A DNA stretch of 64,000 nucleotides from Linum tenue (lineage: Eukaryota; Streptophyta; Magnoliopsida; Malpighiales; Linaceae): NCBI GenBank assembly GCA_946122785.1, contig CAMGYJ010000002.1, positions 38,962,495-39,026,494 on the forward strand, written 5' to 3'. The notes under the pieces were generated by a model. The model did no database searches and was not told where the DNA came from. It saw only the letters and a program-made list of their open reading frames with translations. Below, in pieces: positions 23,254-34,378 of the stretch (the stretch's first letter is position 1; the number at the start of each line of letters is the position of its first letter). Made by a program: the position numbers and the translations under genes.

Positions 23254-23978
23254 AGGCTGCCACCTCTCCACAAACGCCACAAGTAAAGGTCCGTCCAAGT
23301 GCTGGATCGAGCAGTCCAACAACTTGCGCAACCCTGTCCTCTCAACCAATGCTGCAGCACCCTCACTCTGAAATTTGTAATCTTTCAAATAATTGAATGC
23401 CAATGCTCTAGTCGACAATTTGAATGAATCCATTCGGCGAGCCACTAAACCATCATCCCATAATCGATAAGCCACATGACCTCCAAAACTAGGAATCAGG
23501 CTATGATCGATAGGCCCCCCGGCCCACTCCTGTCGAGAATCCACGAATCAGCTTCTCTCGCCTTCTTCCTTTTACTAGTGCTGCCCTCCTCCGAATCGGG
23601 TCGTGATGACTCAAAACGACCACGAAGCCCACGTCTAACATGAACAAACTGAGAGGACGAAGAAGACACAAAAGGAGCCTCGGGCTCTAATCTAGGTCCA
23701 CTAGAACCACCTGCACTCGGATGGTTGCTCTCGAAGAAAGCATCATTTACATCCGGGAAGTCATCATAATTGTCATTACTGCCATCATACTCATCCACTC
23801 CCTCAAAAGCTCTATCTAAGTCAAAAGGCACGGGAAGAGGGGGAGAAGGATTCTCCACAAGTCTAGCACGTCGACGCTCATTCTCGGCTTCCTCACGACG
23901 TGACCTCAATACTATACGGTTGGTCACCCTCGACGGCTCTACCTCCTTCATCTTCTTCTTTCCTCTTGTATCCACCAT
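23254..23978 (-). pseudogene. Plant mobile domain (MAIN-like) protein, 3'-truncated, one frameshift
   Basis: Plant mobile domain (PMD) proteins occur both as host genes (MAIN/MAIL family) and inside transposons. ATG at 23978 opens a basic N-terminus (TRGKKKMKEVEPSR), then an acidic, Ser-rich linker. After a frame change at about 23520, in a G-rich run, the PMD core follows: PIDHSLIPSFGGHVAYRLWD, the segment around RTGLRKLL and LVAFVERWQPD. The reading ends at about 23254, exactly where the transposase running the other way ends. The missing C-terminal half and the frameshift make it non-functional. The convergent layout suggests both belonged to one MULE. Confidence 0.75.
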
Positions 23979-24010
23979 TTTCTACCTATTAAAATTATTG
24001 TCAGATTATT

Positions 24011-24371
24011 ATAATTTCAATTACAATAAAATTTCCATCACAATATAATGTTCGAAATTATAATGTATTTCACGATAAATTCTAACTTAATTTTCATGCT
24101 TAAATAGTCTATTATAATTTAACATTCGTATATAATTTCAATTACAATAAAATTCCCATCACAATATAATGTTCGAAATTGTAATGTATTTCACGATAAA
24201 TTCTAACTTAATTTTCATGCTTAAATTGTCTATTATAATTTAACATTCGTATATAATTTCAATTACAATAAAATTCCCATCACAATATAATTTTCAAAAT
24301 TGTAATGCTATTTCACGATAAATTCTAACTTAATTTTCTTGCTTAAATTGTCAATTGCAATTTAAGGTTCG
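24011..24371. repeat. 121-bp tandem repeat, three copies
   Basis: The unit beginning ATAATTTCAATTACAATAAA starts at 24011, 24132 and 24253. The first two are almost identical; the third drifts in its last 30 bases. Confidence 0.92.
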
Positions 24372-24529
24372 TACAACAATTAATACTTTTCATGAAATAA
24401 AATTCTATACTTAAATTATTAAACTTTCATATATTTAGTCAATTAAAAGTTACCTTTCCTATCTAATTTCAATTAAATGAAAACATTAACCGACATAATT
24501 TTCATATATATTAAATATTAACATATTTA

Positions 24530-24800
24530 AAGTAGATAATTAACGTACATAATTTAAGCAGATAATTAGAGTAATTAACCTACATTAAATCATAATAATT
24601 AAAGTATATAATTAACTAACATAATTAAAGGAGATAATTAAAGTAACTTTTTAAATTGATTTAAAGCAGATAATTAACTTACATTAAATCATAATAATTA
24701 AAGCATACAATTAACCTACATAATTAAAGGAGATAATTAAAGTAATTTTTTAAATTAATTTAAAGTAGATAATTAGCCTACATTAAATCATAATAATTTG
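24530..24800. repeat. ~100-bp AT-rich tandem repeat, about 2.7 copies
   Basis: GGAGATAATTAAAGTAA recurs at 24630 and 24729, and CATTAAATCATAATAATT recurs at about 24583, 24683 and 24780. Composition is nearly pure A and T. Confidence 0.8.
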
Positions 24801-24894
24801 AACAGATAATTAACATAAATTAAATTAAACACATTATCGAAAAACAAAAATTAAATTAAACGAAAAAAAATAAAAAATCGAAAAAAAATAAAAA

Positions 24895-24966
24895 GCCGTT
24901 TGACTGCCGCCGGCAGGGGCGACGCCTCGGCAGGACGTCGCCCTCGCCGACGGCAGTTCAAACGGC
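24895..24966. other. 72-nt GC-rich imperfect palindrome
   Basis: Outer arms GCCGTTTGACTGCCG and CGGCAGTTCAAACGGC pair with one bulged base; an inner pair GGGCGACG and CGTCGCCC surrounds a short loop. It marks an abrupt change from AT-rich to GC-rich sequence. Confidence 0.75.
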
Positions 24967-25022
24967 CGGTCGTCACCTCCTTCGTGCAAAAATTAAACAT
25001 TACCTCCGGCGAAGCGCTCTAG

Positions 25023-25205
25023 TTTCGTCTCCGGCGAGAGGTCGTCGTCTCCGGGGAGAGGTGGTCGTCGTATTTGAGAGGAAGCCGACGACGGAGAGAA
25101 GGGGCGAGTCACGTCTCCGGCGAGAGCTCGTCGTCTCCGGCGAGAGGTCGTCGTCTCCGGGGAGAGGTGGTCGTCTCCGGCGAGAGGTCGTCGTCGCCGG
25201 CGACA
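25023..25205. repeat. GC-rich minisatellite (CGTCTCCGGCGAGAGGT type)
   Basis: Imperfect units of about 20 bp (GTCGTCTCCGGCGAGAG) repeat some seven times. It opens short frames on both strands (Arg/Pro/Thr-rich) that look like translated repeat, not genes. Confidence 0.8.
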
Positions 25206-27078
25206 ATATTTGGGAGGAATTCGGCGAGAGTTGAGTTGGAAGAGAAGGGAGTGTTTGGTTGGAGTTGTAACAAATTCAATATTTTAAAAGGAAGGAAGGG
25301 TAAAATAGTAATTACATTCTCCTAGGGCTACAAATAAAAAAAAGTTAGGGCTATAAATAGCAATTCAGTTTCATAGTGGTATGAATATATTACAGTGTAG
25401 AATGATTGTATAAATGATATTATGAATATACTAATTACTATTTATCACCTTTCACCACCAATTACCACCCTACACCTCGAGTCGTATAGAGTGGTATACA
25501 GTAAAATCTCTATAAATTAGTAGTCAGATCGTGAAAATTATTCATTTGTAGTTGTTAATTAATCAATAAATTAATAATTTATTAATTTAAAAAGGTATTT
25601 GAGGAGTTCAATTGAGGATGAGGATTTGATGATTCAACACCTTGGGACCAGTCATGCGAAAGGAAGTGCTTGAAGCCACACCGACTCTTCAAAACTATAT
25701 TGTAAAAAGACTTTAAAACTACTTGTTGCAATTAGAGAATACAAGAAAACACAATAGATTGTGAGTGCAACGAGGAAAGTTCAACATTAACTTCTACTAG
25801 ACTTGAACTTCAAGAAGAAACAAGCAACTATTTTGCCAAAGATCCAAAAATGGGGATCATAGTGCCAAAATTTGGCTAACAAAAGGTAAAAAACAGCTTA
25901 AATTTGCAGGGACACCATCTGAGCACGAGCAGACGCGCCGGTGCTGCACGTATAGAAGGGATTCGCTCCCTTCTAGCAAAGTAAAAAGAGTAAAGTTGTT
26001 TAGGTGTTTTTCAATTTATAGATGCATAAAAGTAAAGATACGTTATTGAATTGTAGAAGATAGTAAACTCGAGTACTATCATGCATACTAGGGCTCAATC
26101 ACAACATGCATCAATTATTCGTCTATTGTAACACTCTATCTCTTCTAGGGATGACAACTTTACTCATACCCATGGGTTTATAACTATCCAACTCTGAAAT
26201 CCAATTCAAATGTAACGGGTCGTTTGCTTCATGGATTTGAAAAATAAGGGTTTTGGTAAAACCTGGGTTTCGGAAAACCATGGATATATGATGGATTTGG
26301 TGGCATTATGGATTTGAACAAGTCTATTGTTTGTTTGATGGATTTGACTATGGACTTTGTTTGATTAGATTTGTGGATATTAAATACAAATTACCTTGTT
26401 ACCCTTATTTAATTATATTTCTATATTATAATCCAAATCTTTCATTTAAAACTAATCCAAAACATAGAAAGAAATTTTAAACTCTTTACCACTATGTGGA
26501 TTAATAATTCAACTACAACTATAGAAATGTATTACAATTTGGCACTAATTAACAATTTATCTAATAATGTATGCATTATTATATATCAATTGCAACCAAT
26601 TGCTCGCTTCATTGCTACAACTCATCATCTTCTTGCTAACTCATCGATGTGAAATCCGACAGTCAATCAAATAATATTCACAAGATGAGCATAAAGTGTT
26701 TCTAGGTGAATCTAACAAATCACATATACATTCATATTTAAATAAAATACGATATTACAAAATGAAATAATAAATTCTCATATTTATAAAATACAAAATT
26801 ATAAAAGTTATAGTTGCATGACCATTGAATTAAAGTAGGACAAATTAGTAATTAAAGAAATAATTAAGGGTAGAAAGGTAATTTACCATAATGGATTTTA
26901 ATCCATCACCCAAATCCCACCTCAAGAGGTGGAACTTCCAAGTCCGTGAGGTCCACGGATTTGGAACCCCAAAAGAGGTGGGCCCCATAAATTCCATCTT
27001 CCTAATTCCCCAAGGCAAACGATGGATTTCGGTTCAAGTCCATGATGGATATATTTCCATGACCAAATTCATGACCAA
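25206..27078. other. Noncoding stretch with scraps of small DNA transposons
   Basis: No gene recognised. AAATCTCTATAAATTAGTA at about 25505 resembles the ends of common plant TIR elements. 26219-27021 begins TCGTTTGCTTCATGGA and ends with the inverted TCCCCAAGGCAAACGA, matching at 11 of 16 positions, and is rich in ATGGATTTG. This could be a decayed nonautonomous element, but no target duplication is clear. Confidence 0.4.
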
Positions 27079-27103
27079 ATCATGTACAAATGACGGTCTA
27101 TCA
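27079..27103 (-). repeat. Stub of the 3' LTR of element D
   Basis: Read on minus it starts TGATAGACCGTCATTTGTAC, matching the first 25 bases of the 5' LTR of element D with one difference, directly after a polypurine tract. The match then ends abruptly in unrelated sequence. Confidence 0.75.
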
Positions 27104-28504
27104 AATCCCCTCACACTTAACCGTTTTCTTGTCCCCAAGCAAACCTGGCTCAAACCAATGCAACTCTCCATACCTCTACAACACCATGCAACCCAGATCG
27201 TCGATAGAGGACTTTCTAGATTATTTAGCAACTTACGAGGTCAACCGGTTTTCTAAGACATCCCCTATTTGCCTCAATGCGAGTACTAGACTCACACCAA
27301 GATCATGTGAAGCAGTGGACCTAAGACATACAATTCATGGACAAAGAGACTCACTCACATAACACAACAAGCAGGGACTCTCCGTATCGGGTGCTCTTTC
27401 ATTCGATTTCACTTGTTGGAACCCCTTTTCCTTATTATTTGTTCTTTTTCTTTTGTTTTTCACATTTGCACTTTGATGGGGTTCCAACTGCAGTTTTTAT
27501 GCGCGGTCGACCCTTATTAGGTGAGTAAGAGCAATTTTTGTACATCTGTCGCTCGCTAGAGTACTTCTTTTAACTCATTTTCCTCACTTCATGTGGAGGT
27601 TCAATGAAATTGAGGAGGTCGGAAGCTCTATCCGTGCCCTTTAAAACACATCCTCAAGTAGGCAAACCGCTCAACGGGTGGAATTTTTACTTGTACTAGA
27701 GATGGCTTAGCTTCCCCTTGTAGGCCTACCCCACCAAGGATCACTAAAGTCTCTTCCGAAACCCGATTTTGTGCAATGAACGGTGCCACTCACGTTGGGC
27801 TTACCCCATGTTTAAGATTTCAATTTTTCTGACATGGAGGACCAACTGCTTTATCATTACGCACTTGAGCACCCTTATATGAAACATCAGTCCATACACA
27901 GCAAGAGAGAGTCATCGATATCACATGAATCAAATGTCCTATATCCACTAGTTCACACAATCAACCGACACAGAAAAAAGGAAGATAGGAAAGATCTTAT
28001 ACTTCAGCATCTTCCATAGCGCTACACTATCTCCCTAGATTGCATAGTACTATAAAGACTGTCAATTCAAAGCATACTGAGCAGATCATTGCAAGGAACA
28101 CGTACTTGGAGCCCTCAAATCGAAGATTTTGACAGTAGACTAGGCTCCAAGCATATAAACATCACTAAGCAGTCAAATACAAACCCCCCCACACTTAAGT
28201 TCGACAGTGCCCTCAATGGAGAAGAGGGAAGGAGAAGGCGAACAATGTTACCGAGAAAAACAGACTGTAGCAGGACTGGAAAGTGGAACAGTCGGCCGGG
28301 AGGAGGACTGGAATTGGGACCAGTCGATCCAAGAACACGGGCTAGAGCAAAAATAATCACTCAAACACAAAGGCGTAAGGTAAAGTTGTCAGCCCAATAG
28401 TACAATATCCAAAAGAAAAACAAACCAAACACAAAAAGCCAGTTTACACTCCGTCACAAAACAAAACACACGACAAACACAGAGAAGAGCCTGCGAGTAC
28501 AGCC
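27104..28504 (-). other. 3' untranslated region of element D
   Basis: Minus-strand homologue of the 3' UTR of element A. The polypurine tract AAGTGTGAGGGGATTT lies at about 27104-27119. The conserved hairpin (arms ACTTGGAGCC and GGCTCCAAGC) is at 28104-28152. No coding sequence seen. Confidence 0.75.
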
Positions 28505-29600
28505 TAATCGAGGTGGTCGAAGTCAATATGATCCATGAGGTCGCCAAGGTCATCTGGTGGTGGTGGCGAGTGCTCTCACCGAGTGGTTCAGTGGTGCTCC
28601 AGCGGTGGATGACAGGACTGAAGCAGGTGCTCCTGGTACTCCATCATCTAACGACTGCGGCCTCGCTCCCGCTCGATGTGAGCAAGGGTGACACCCTGGC
28701 GAGCCTCAAGAAGATCGAGGAGCTCGTCAAATGTAGCCATCTTGGTGGAGTACTCAGCCGGGTGGGTTGAATACTGCTGATGAAATTGGCGTTGGTGGTC
28801 CATGAGCTGGTGGTTCTAGAAGCCGAGCTGCTAAAACTGGAGCCCCATATGGTGGAACTACTCGGTGAAGAAATCCATCGATGAAACAGAAGGATCAGAG
28901 GTGGACTCGCCTCGCTCGGATCACCGTCGTGGAGGAAGGGGCCTAGGGGGGTCGAAGTGGGGGCTGCGCCTCTTCAGCATCCATGGTCCCGCCATCATCA
29001 TCATCATCCTCATAATCAACATCAACATCATCATCCTCATCATCAACACTTGCTCCAGGAACAAGGGGCATAGAAAGACCATCCACCCACTCGCGACCAT
29101 CGACAGAAGTCAAGAGGAGGGCTTTGAAGATGGCGTTCCTGCTGAGCGGGTGGGATCCTAACTGCGCAGAAGCGTCAGTAAGCCCCCGAAAGTCCACCGC
29201 AAAGTGGCGAGCCAGACAGGTGATCAGGGGAGGTGTTGGAAGGTAGAGTTCTCGAGGATTTGGGATGGTGTTGGCAGGTAGAGTTCCCAGTTCCCTGGTG
29301 CTGTTGTTTTGGGCTATCCCTCCAATCTGGTTTTGGAGGTCCTGCAAAATGGCACTCTGGTTTCTCTAGCATGCCTTCAGTGCATTGAATTTTCCCATAG
29401 ATAATTCCATGAACTGGTCCATCCTAACAAACTTCTCTATGTTGGTGCTCACGAAAGACGTCACCATATTCTTCAGCTCAGACAAATTGGTCACCTTGTG
29501 CAGGGACTGCTGTCGGCTGTGGGAATTGCCTCTGCTGTTGCTGGAAGGGTTGCCCCTGTCTGGCCTAGAACGGCAGCTGCTGCGGAAATCGACTCTGTCG
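28505..29600 (-). pseudogene. Gag-to-late-ORF fusion of element D (pol deleted)
   Basis: Read on minus from 29600 the sequence is the Gln/Pro-rich part of Gag with frameshifts (NQIGGIAQNNSTRELGTLP matches element A). At about 29240 it passes directly into the middle of the Athila late ORF (LARHF, GLTDASAQ, DGREWVDGLSMP), followed by the acidic Asp/Glu run (about 28975-29060) and the C-terminal LGDLMDHIDF block with a stop at 28505-28507. The region 28943-29347 is one open frame of 134 codons. Protease, RT, RNase H and integrase are entirely missing. Such a fusion can only have moved with help from another element. Confidence 0.75.
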
Positions 29601-30433
29601 GGTGCCTAGTCCACTGTCCAAATTTTGAAATTTGAGGGCTCCAAGTACGTGTTCCTTGCAATTGCCTGCTCAGTATGCTTTGAATTGACAGTCTTTATAG
29701 TAATATGCAACCTAGGGAGGTAGTGTAGCACTATGGAGGATGTTGATGCATTTAAGAAGTCTCATTGCTTCTTCATATTGTGTTGGTTGATTGAGTGAAT
29801 TAGTGATCTTAGGACCCTTGAATTGTGTGGTGTTGTGGATTCTCTACCTGTCATGGACTCTTGTATCATGTTTTGAGTTTAACAGGTGCTCGAAAATGTG
29901 CTTCAAAATAACGTCTCCCGTGCGAATAGGGCGAAAGTGTGTAAGGGGAGACGGGAATTCGTTCCCAATTTCCACCTACTACCTCCAGCCCCCTTACATG
30001 TCTTTCCCCCGCACGAGGCTCGAGACATCCGCTCCTGGCATGGCCGGTAAGAGCAGGTTGGGACCCTTGAATTAAAAAAAATAACAGAAAACAAGCAAAA
30101 CAGAAAAGAAAAGGGGTTCCAACCATCTTCAAGAAGAAAATAGAGCACCTTGAAAAATGTGAGTCCATGATCTTTTGTTTTTGAGAATCTCTTCATCCAC
30201 AATTCATTTGTCCTCTGTTCACTATTTGCCATGATGCCAACTCGATACTAGTGCTCTCGCCGAAGAAGCTATGAGATGACTTGTGTGTCGGTTGACCTCG
30301 TAAGTTGCTAAATGATCTAGGAAGTCCTCTACCTACGATCTGGGGTGTTTGTTGCTATAGAGGTCTGGAGAGTTGCATTGGTTTGAGTTAGGTTTGCTTG
30401 GGGACAAGCAAACAGATTAAGTGTGGGGGGATT
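29601..30433 (+). mobile_element. Element C fragment: 3' UTR of a type-2 element, plus strand
   Basis: Plus-strand homologue of the Athila 3' UTR. It begins at the hairpin region (CCTAGTCCACTGTCCAAA at 29604) and ends with the polypurine tract AAGTGTGGGGGGATTT (30418-30433) in front of a type-2 LTR. It lies inside the gag of the minus-strand element D. No coding sequence seen. Confidence 0.75.
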
Positions 30434-31772
30434 TGATGACTCGGTATTTGCACATGTTTTCCCCTTTGTTTCTTGATTGTTTCACCTTGAATTATCGTGT
30501 CTTTGGCCTATTTTATGCTAGGTTGTGTTCCCTTCTCGCATTTCAGGTCCTAGCACATAAAGTGAAGTATAGGCGCAAGTTTCAAGTCAATCAGAGATTA
30601 ATTGACGATTCGGGAGAAGAAACTCGGGCATGACCTGAAGAAGAATGGATTTCTACCTCACTTTATGGACAAAGAATCATGCAATCTTGTTATGAAAAGA
30701 AAGAGGACGAGACTACGAGCGTCTGAGATCAAACGGCGACTGAATCGGAGGTCAAACGAGCTCAAACGAGATCAACGAAGCTTAGGAGTGCATGCTGGAA
30801 ATTGTGCACGGCCGTGTGAAAGTCTGCACGGCCAGAACCTCAATTTGCACGGCCGTGCAAGTAGGGGGTGCGAGTTTCAGCGGGTATAAAAGCTGTTTTG
30901 CGATTTTTGGAGGGAGGCAGCTGGGTTTTGGATCCCAAACACCCAAGGGACGAACCCTAGAGAGAGAGAGCGACTTGGGAACATTCTTGAAGCTATTTTG
31001 GAGGATTTCTTCGCCATTGGAGCTCGGGAATCAAGCTTGGAGATGGAGATTGAAGATCTAGATCAGATTTCTGCAGTCTCTCTCTTCTCTATGGAGTAAC
31101 TTCCCTTCACTTAGGTTTTGAGGAACCCTAGCTATGTTTGTTTGATTGGATGATTGTATGAGTACTCTGACTTGATAATCTTGAGTTCATATTCAATCTA
31201 TGCATGTTTTCACGATTCAATTCTGCTTTAGTCGAGATTATTGATTCTGCTTTGATCCTATGAGAGCGAATACCTGATTAGGTCAATAGAGCACCATAGA
31301 TTGATAGTAGTGGATCGATTGCTTTAGTCGAGGGTTGATTCACTGCTTTGTATCGATTGAGAACCTCATTCGATAGAGGGAGTCTAGTTCAGAATGCCTT
31401 GATCGATTGTTCTAGAGAAGGATACGTCCCTCTAGGCAATTGACTCAAGAGGGCCTTGTTCCTTTAGTCGAGACTCAAGGTCTAGTCAAGGATTCTCCGC
31501 ATTGTGAATGAAAGTGAAACAAGTTAGAGATCATCAATCGTTAATCTGGCTAGTGGCTAGGGGGAATCATACCTAAGTGAGTTCCCAACCTGTAATTAGA
31601 TTAACTTTAACTGTAGTTTGCTAGAGTAGTTTTAGTTCTTTCATCTTAATCTGTTTTGCTAGATAATGAACTGAAGCTGAGTAATAGTAACTCTAGAGAC
31701 CCGTGGATTCGATATTTATTACTTGAGCCACTATACTGCAGTCCCTTTCATTGGTTACACTTGGCCATTGTT
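30434..31772 (+). repeat. Type-2 LTR 'C' (3' LTR of element C), plus strand
   Basis: Starts TGATGACTCGG after a polypurine tract and follows the type-2 LTR to GGCCATTGTT, then breaks off about 25 bases before the canonical end (AGGAG...GAGGCA) and continues as minus-strand gag. U3 carries TGCACGGCCGTG (30805) and the perfect palindrome TTGCACGGCCGTGCAA (30845-30860). A clear TATA box, GTATAAAAGC, lies at 30884-30893. Confidence 0.85.
30805..30893 (+). promoter_or_regulatory. GCACGGCCGTGC palindromes and TATA box of type-2 LTR
   Basis: Partial palindrome at 30805-30816, perfect 16-bp palindrome at 30845-30860, TATA box GTATAAAAGC 24 bp further on. Same position relative to TATA as the ACCCGACCGGGT palindromes of the type-1 LTR. 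Confidence 0.65.
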
Positions 31773-32968
31773 TGGCGATGAAGTCCAACTGCTCCTGGGG
31801 GGTGGAGGACTCCCGCATAGTCTGACAATCCTCCACCAAATGGTTAGAACTCTTACACCACTGGCACTGAGCTACAGGAGGTGCGGCCATGCCTCTGCCT
31901 GGTATGAGGTTATTAGGCTGCTTCAATGTCTAAACCAGCTCTGCCACCTCTCGCTCAATACCTACCCTGGCCTCCATGGCATGCACACCTCTGTCTCGAG
32001 AGCTCCTCCTTCTGGTGATCTGCCCCCAAAAATTATTCTGGCGGCCAAAGTACTAATCATCTAATTCAGCTCGGATGGAGTCGTAGTGAGAATGTCTTCA
32101 CCCGGACACAAAGACTCAATCAATCTCTGACTCTCCGGAGACAGAGTACTATAGAATTTCCCCACAGTGAATGCATCACTAAAACGGTAATGGGGACACT
32201 TCAAGAACAGTCCCAAGTACCGCTCCCAAGCATCTCGCATCGACTCATCATCTTCTTGGCGAAAACGAGTGATCTCCCGCTGAATCGCTGAGGTCTTTGA
32301 GGTCGGATAGTACCTGTGCACGAACTTATTGGCTAGATCGTCCCAAGAAGTAATCGGCAGTGGCGGCTGAGTCTCTAGCCACCTCTTTGCATGCCCTGCC
32401 AGAGAGTGGGGAAAGAGGTGAATACAGATCGCGTCATCTGGGACACCGTTCAGCTTGAACCCATTGGTCAGCTGCAAGAACCGAGAAAGGTGCACCCTCG
32501 CCTCTTTATCCTTGAACCCATGGAACTGGATGGAAGATGTAATCAACTGGATCCAGCATGGCTTTATCTCAAAGTTGTTCGCAGGGATGGGCCAATAATG
32601 GATGACTGGGCGGATGTCCCGTGGAGTGTAGAAATACTCCATAGTGGGCCCCTAAGAGTGTATAAGTACTCCTTAGTGGGCCCCTACGGAGGTGGCTGAT
32701 GGTTGGTAGCGTCTGCCTGTGGAAAGCCGCCATTAGGTGGGACTTGATTCACCGGAGGGACCCGGAGGGGCATCCCCAGGGGCTGTCCTTGATTCAGGTT
32801 GTTTTTGTCTCCCATGTCGTCCACATGCTCGGACTCGCTGCTAATCCAACCGTCAACCTGTTCTTCTACCGTAGCCAGCCTCGCTTGCTGTACTCTCCTA
32901 AGCTGGAGACAAGTGCGCTCGAGTTCTGGATCTAACGGTGGTAATGCTATCGACTGGGTACGGGTCAT
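31773..32968 (-). pseudogene. Gag of element D (copy 2), 5' part
   Basis: ATG at 32968. The first 94 codons are open to 32684, where a 32-bp tandem duplication (about 32625-32688) shifts the frame. It resumes in 32642-32061 with the retrotransposon Gag core (FLQLTNGFKLNGVPDDA, HSLAGHAKRWLETQ, SDAFTVGKFYSTL). A further break separates this from the CCHC zinc knuckle starting CQWCKSSNHLVEDC (C-x2-C-x4-H-x4-C, about 31830-31870). Gag would package element RNA. The frame runs into the type-2 LTR at 31772; homologous gag resumes at 29600, with about 120 bp lost at the junction. Confidence 0.85.
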
Positions 32969-33091
32969 GCACTACCTGCACACAGCTAAGAAAGTAAACC
33001 CGTGAAGGCAAAAGTGAGGAAAAGTAAACCAATCGATGCGGAAAAGAAATACTAAAGTAACAGAAATCACGGTCCTTCAACAACCTAACCG

Positions 33092-33109
33092 TCCCCTGCA
33101 ACGACACCA
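33092..33109 (-). other. Primer binding site of element D (copy 2), diverged
   Basis: TGGTGTCGTTGCAGGGGA on the minus strand, three changes from the tRNA-Asp site in element A. Confidence 0.7.
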
Positions 33110-33115
33110 AAAACT

Positions 33116-34244
33116 TGACTCGCCTGTACCGTCACACTAGAAAGTGGCCAAGTGTAACCACCCACTAATGCGTATTATAGTGGGTTTATCTTTATTTGTC
33201 AACCCGGGTCCTAGATATGATGACTACTCCGTGAATTCTCGTTATCTAGCGATTTAACTGTAATGAAGTATTAACTAAACTAAACAAACCACAAAGGAGT
33301 AAAGGTTGTAGTTCACGTTTGAGAGACGTCACCTAGATATGGTTCCCTCTAGAATTCAGTTCAATCAGGTAATAATCCACCAAGTTTCGATTTAGTGACA
33401 ATTATACTGTGGAAAGTTCTTATTCAGTCTGGAGTCTCAACTAAAGGTCTCCAGACCCTCTTAATCGGAGTACCCGGCGGGCAACTAACCTCCACCGGAG
33501 TAAACAAACTAAGGCTCTAATGCACAAAACCTCCTCTACTGGAGTAAATCCAGTACAGAGCAGAGAATTGACTCCTCAACTAAAGTAGTCAATTTTCCAT
33601 CTTCAATTAAGGGTGCTCTATCAACCTAGCCAGATATTATCTTTCTAGGTCAAAGCAGAAAGTACAGAAATTTGTTCAGGATTCATTCAATTCAGAAAAT
33701 CATGCCTCAATTGAATATAATCAATGTCAAAAGATCATGTACTTGGGTTCATACAACCAAACCTAACATACAAATCTAGGGTTCCTCATACCCAGGTGAG
33801 AAAGAGAGTTTACTCCATAGAGAGAGAAGAGAAATCAGCTTCAGATGCGGAAATCATTTTGTGGAGGATGAAATTCGACTTCTGGTTGTCAATCGGCACT
33901 TCTCCAAGCTTCAATCGAGCTCCAATGGCGTCAAAACTCGATCTAGTTCACTTTGGAGGTTTAGTTTGTCGATTTCTCTCTCTAGGTTTTCACTTTCTTT
34001 CTCTCAAGCTTGATTCCCTTACAAAGAACCCATAATTCGCATCTAATAGCTCTCCTGCCCGAAACCCGGTCCAATTACATGGTTGGGTTTTAAGTAAATC
34101 GGCTGGGTAATAGCGTAATGGTGCGCAACCTGTTGGGTTAAAACCCGGTCTCCCTCTGAAATTACCCGGTCGGGGATTTGGGGGTCCAGACCGGGTAAAA
34201 TCTCTGAATCGTGGGAAATATCATGTACAAATAACGGTCTATCA
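33116..34244 (-). repeat. 5' LTR (type 1) of element D, minus strand (copy 2)
   Basis: Identical in layout to 661-1789. Inverted arms TTACCCGGTC (34162-34171) and GACCGGGTAA (34189-34198) and several ACCCGGT half sites lie in the U3 part. About 230 bp shorter than the LTRs of element A. Confidence 0.85.
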
Positions 34245-34378
34245 CTAATCTCTTCCTCTAAGGCCACTCTCTACTCATGCATGTGCCTCTTGCGATAAAG
34301 ATTTAACTAGCTAATGTGTGATTTCTCTTCATGCCATCACCTAATTGATGAAGAATTAGGAAGTTAAGATAGCCTATC

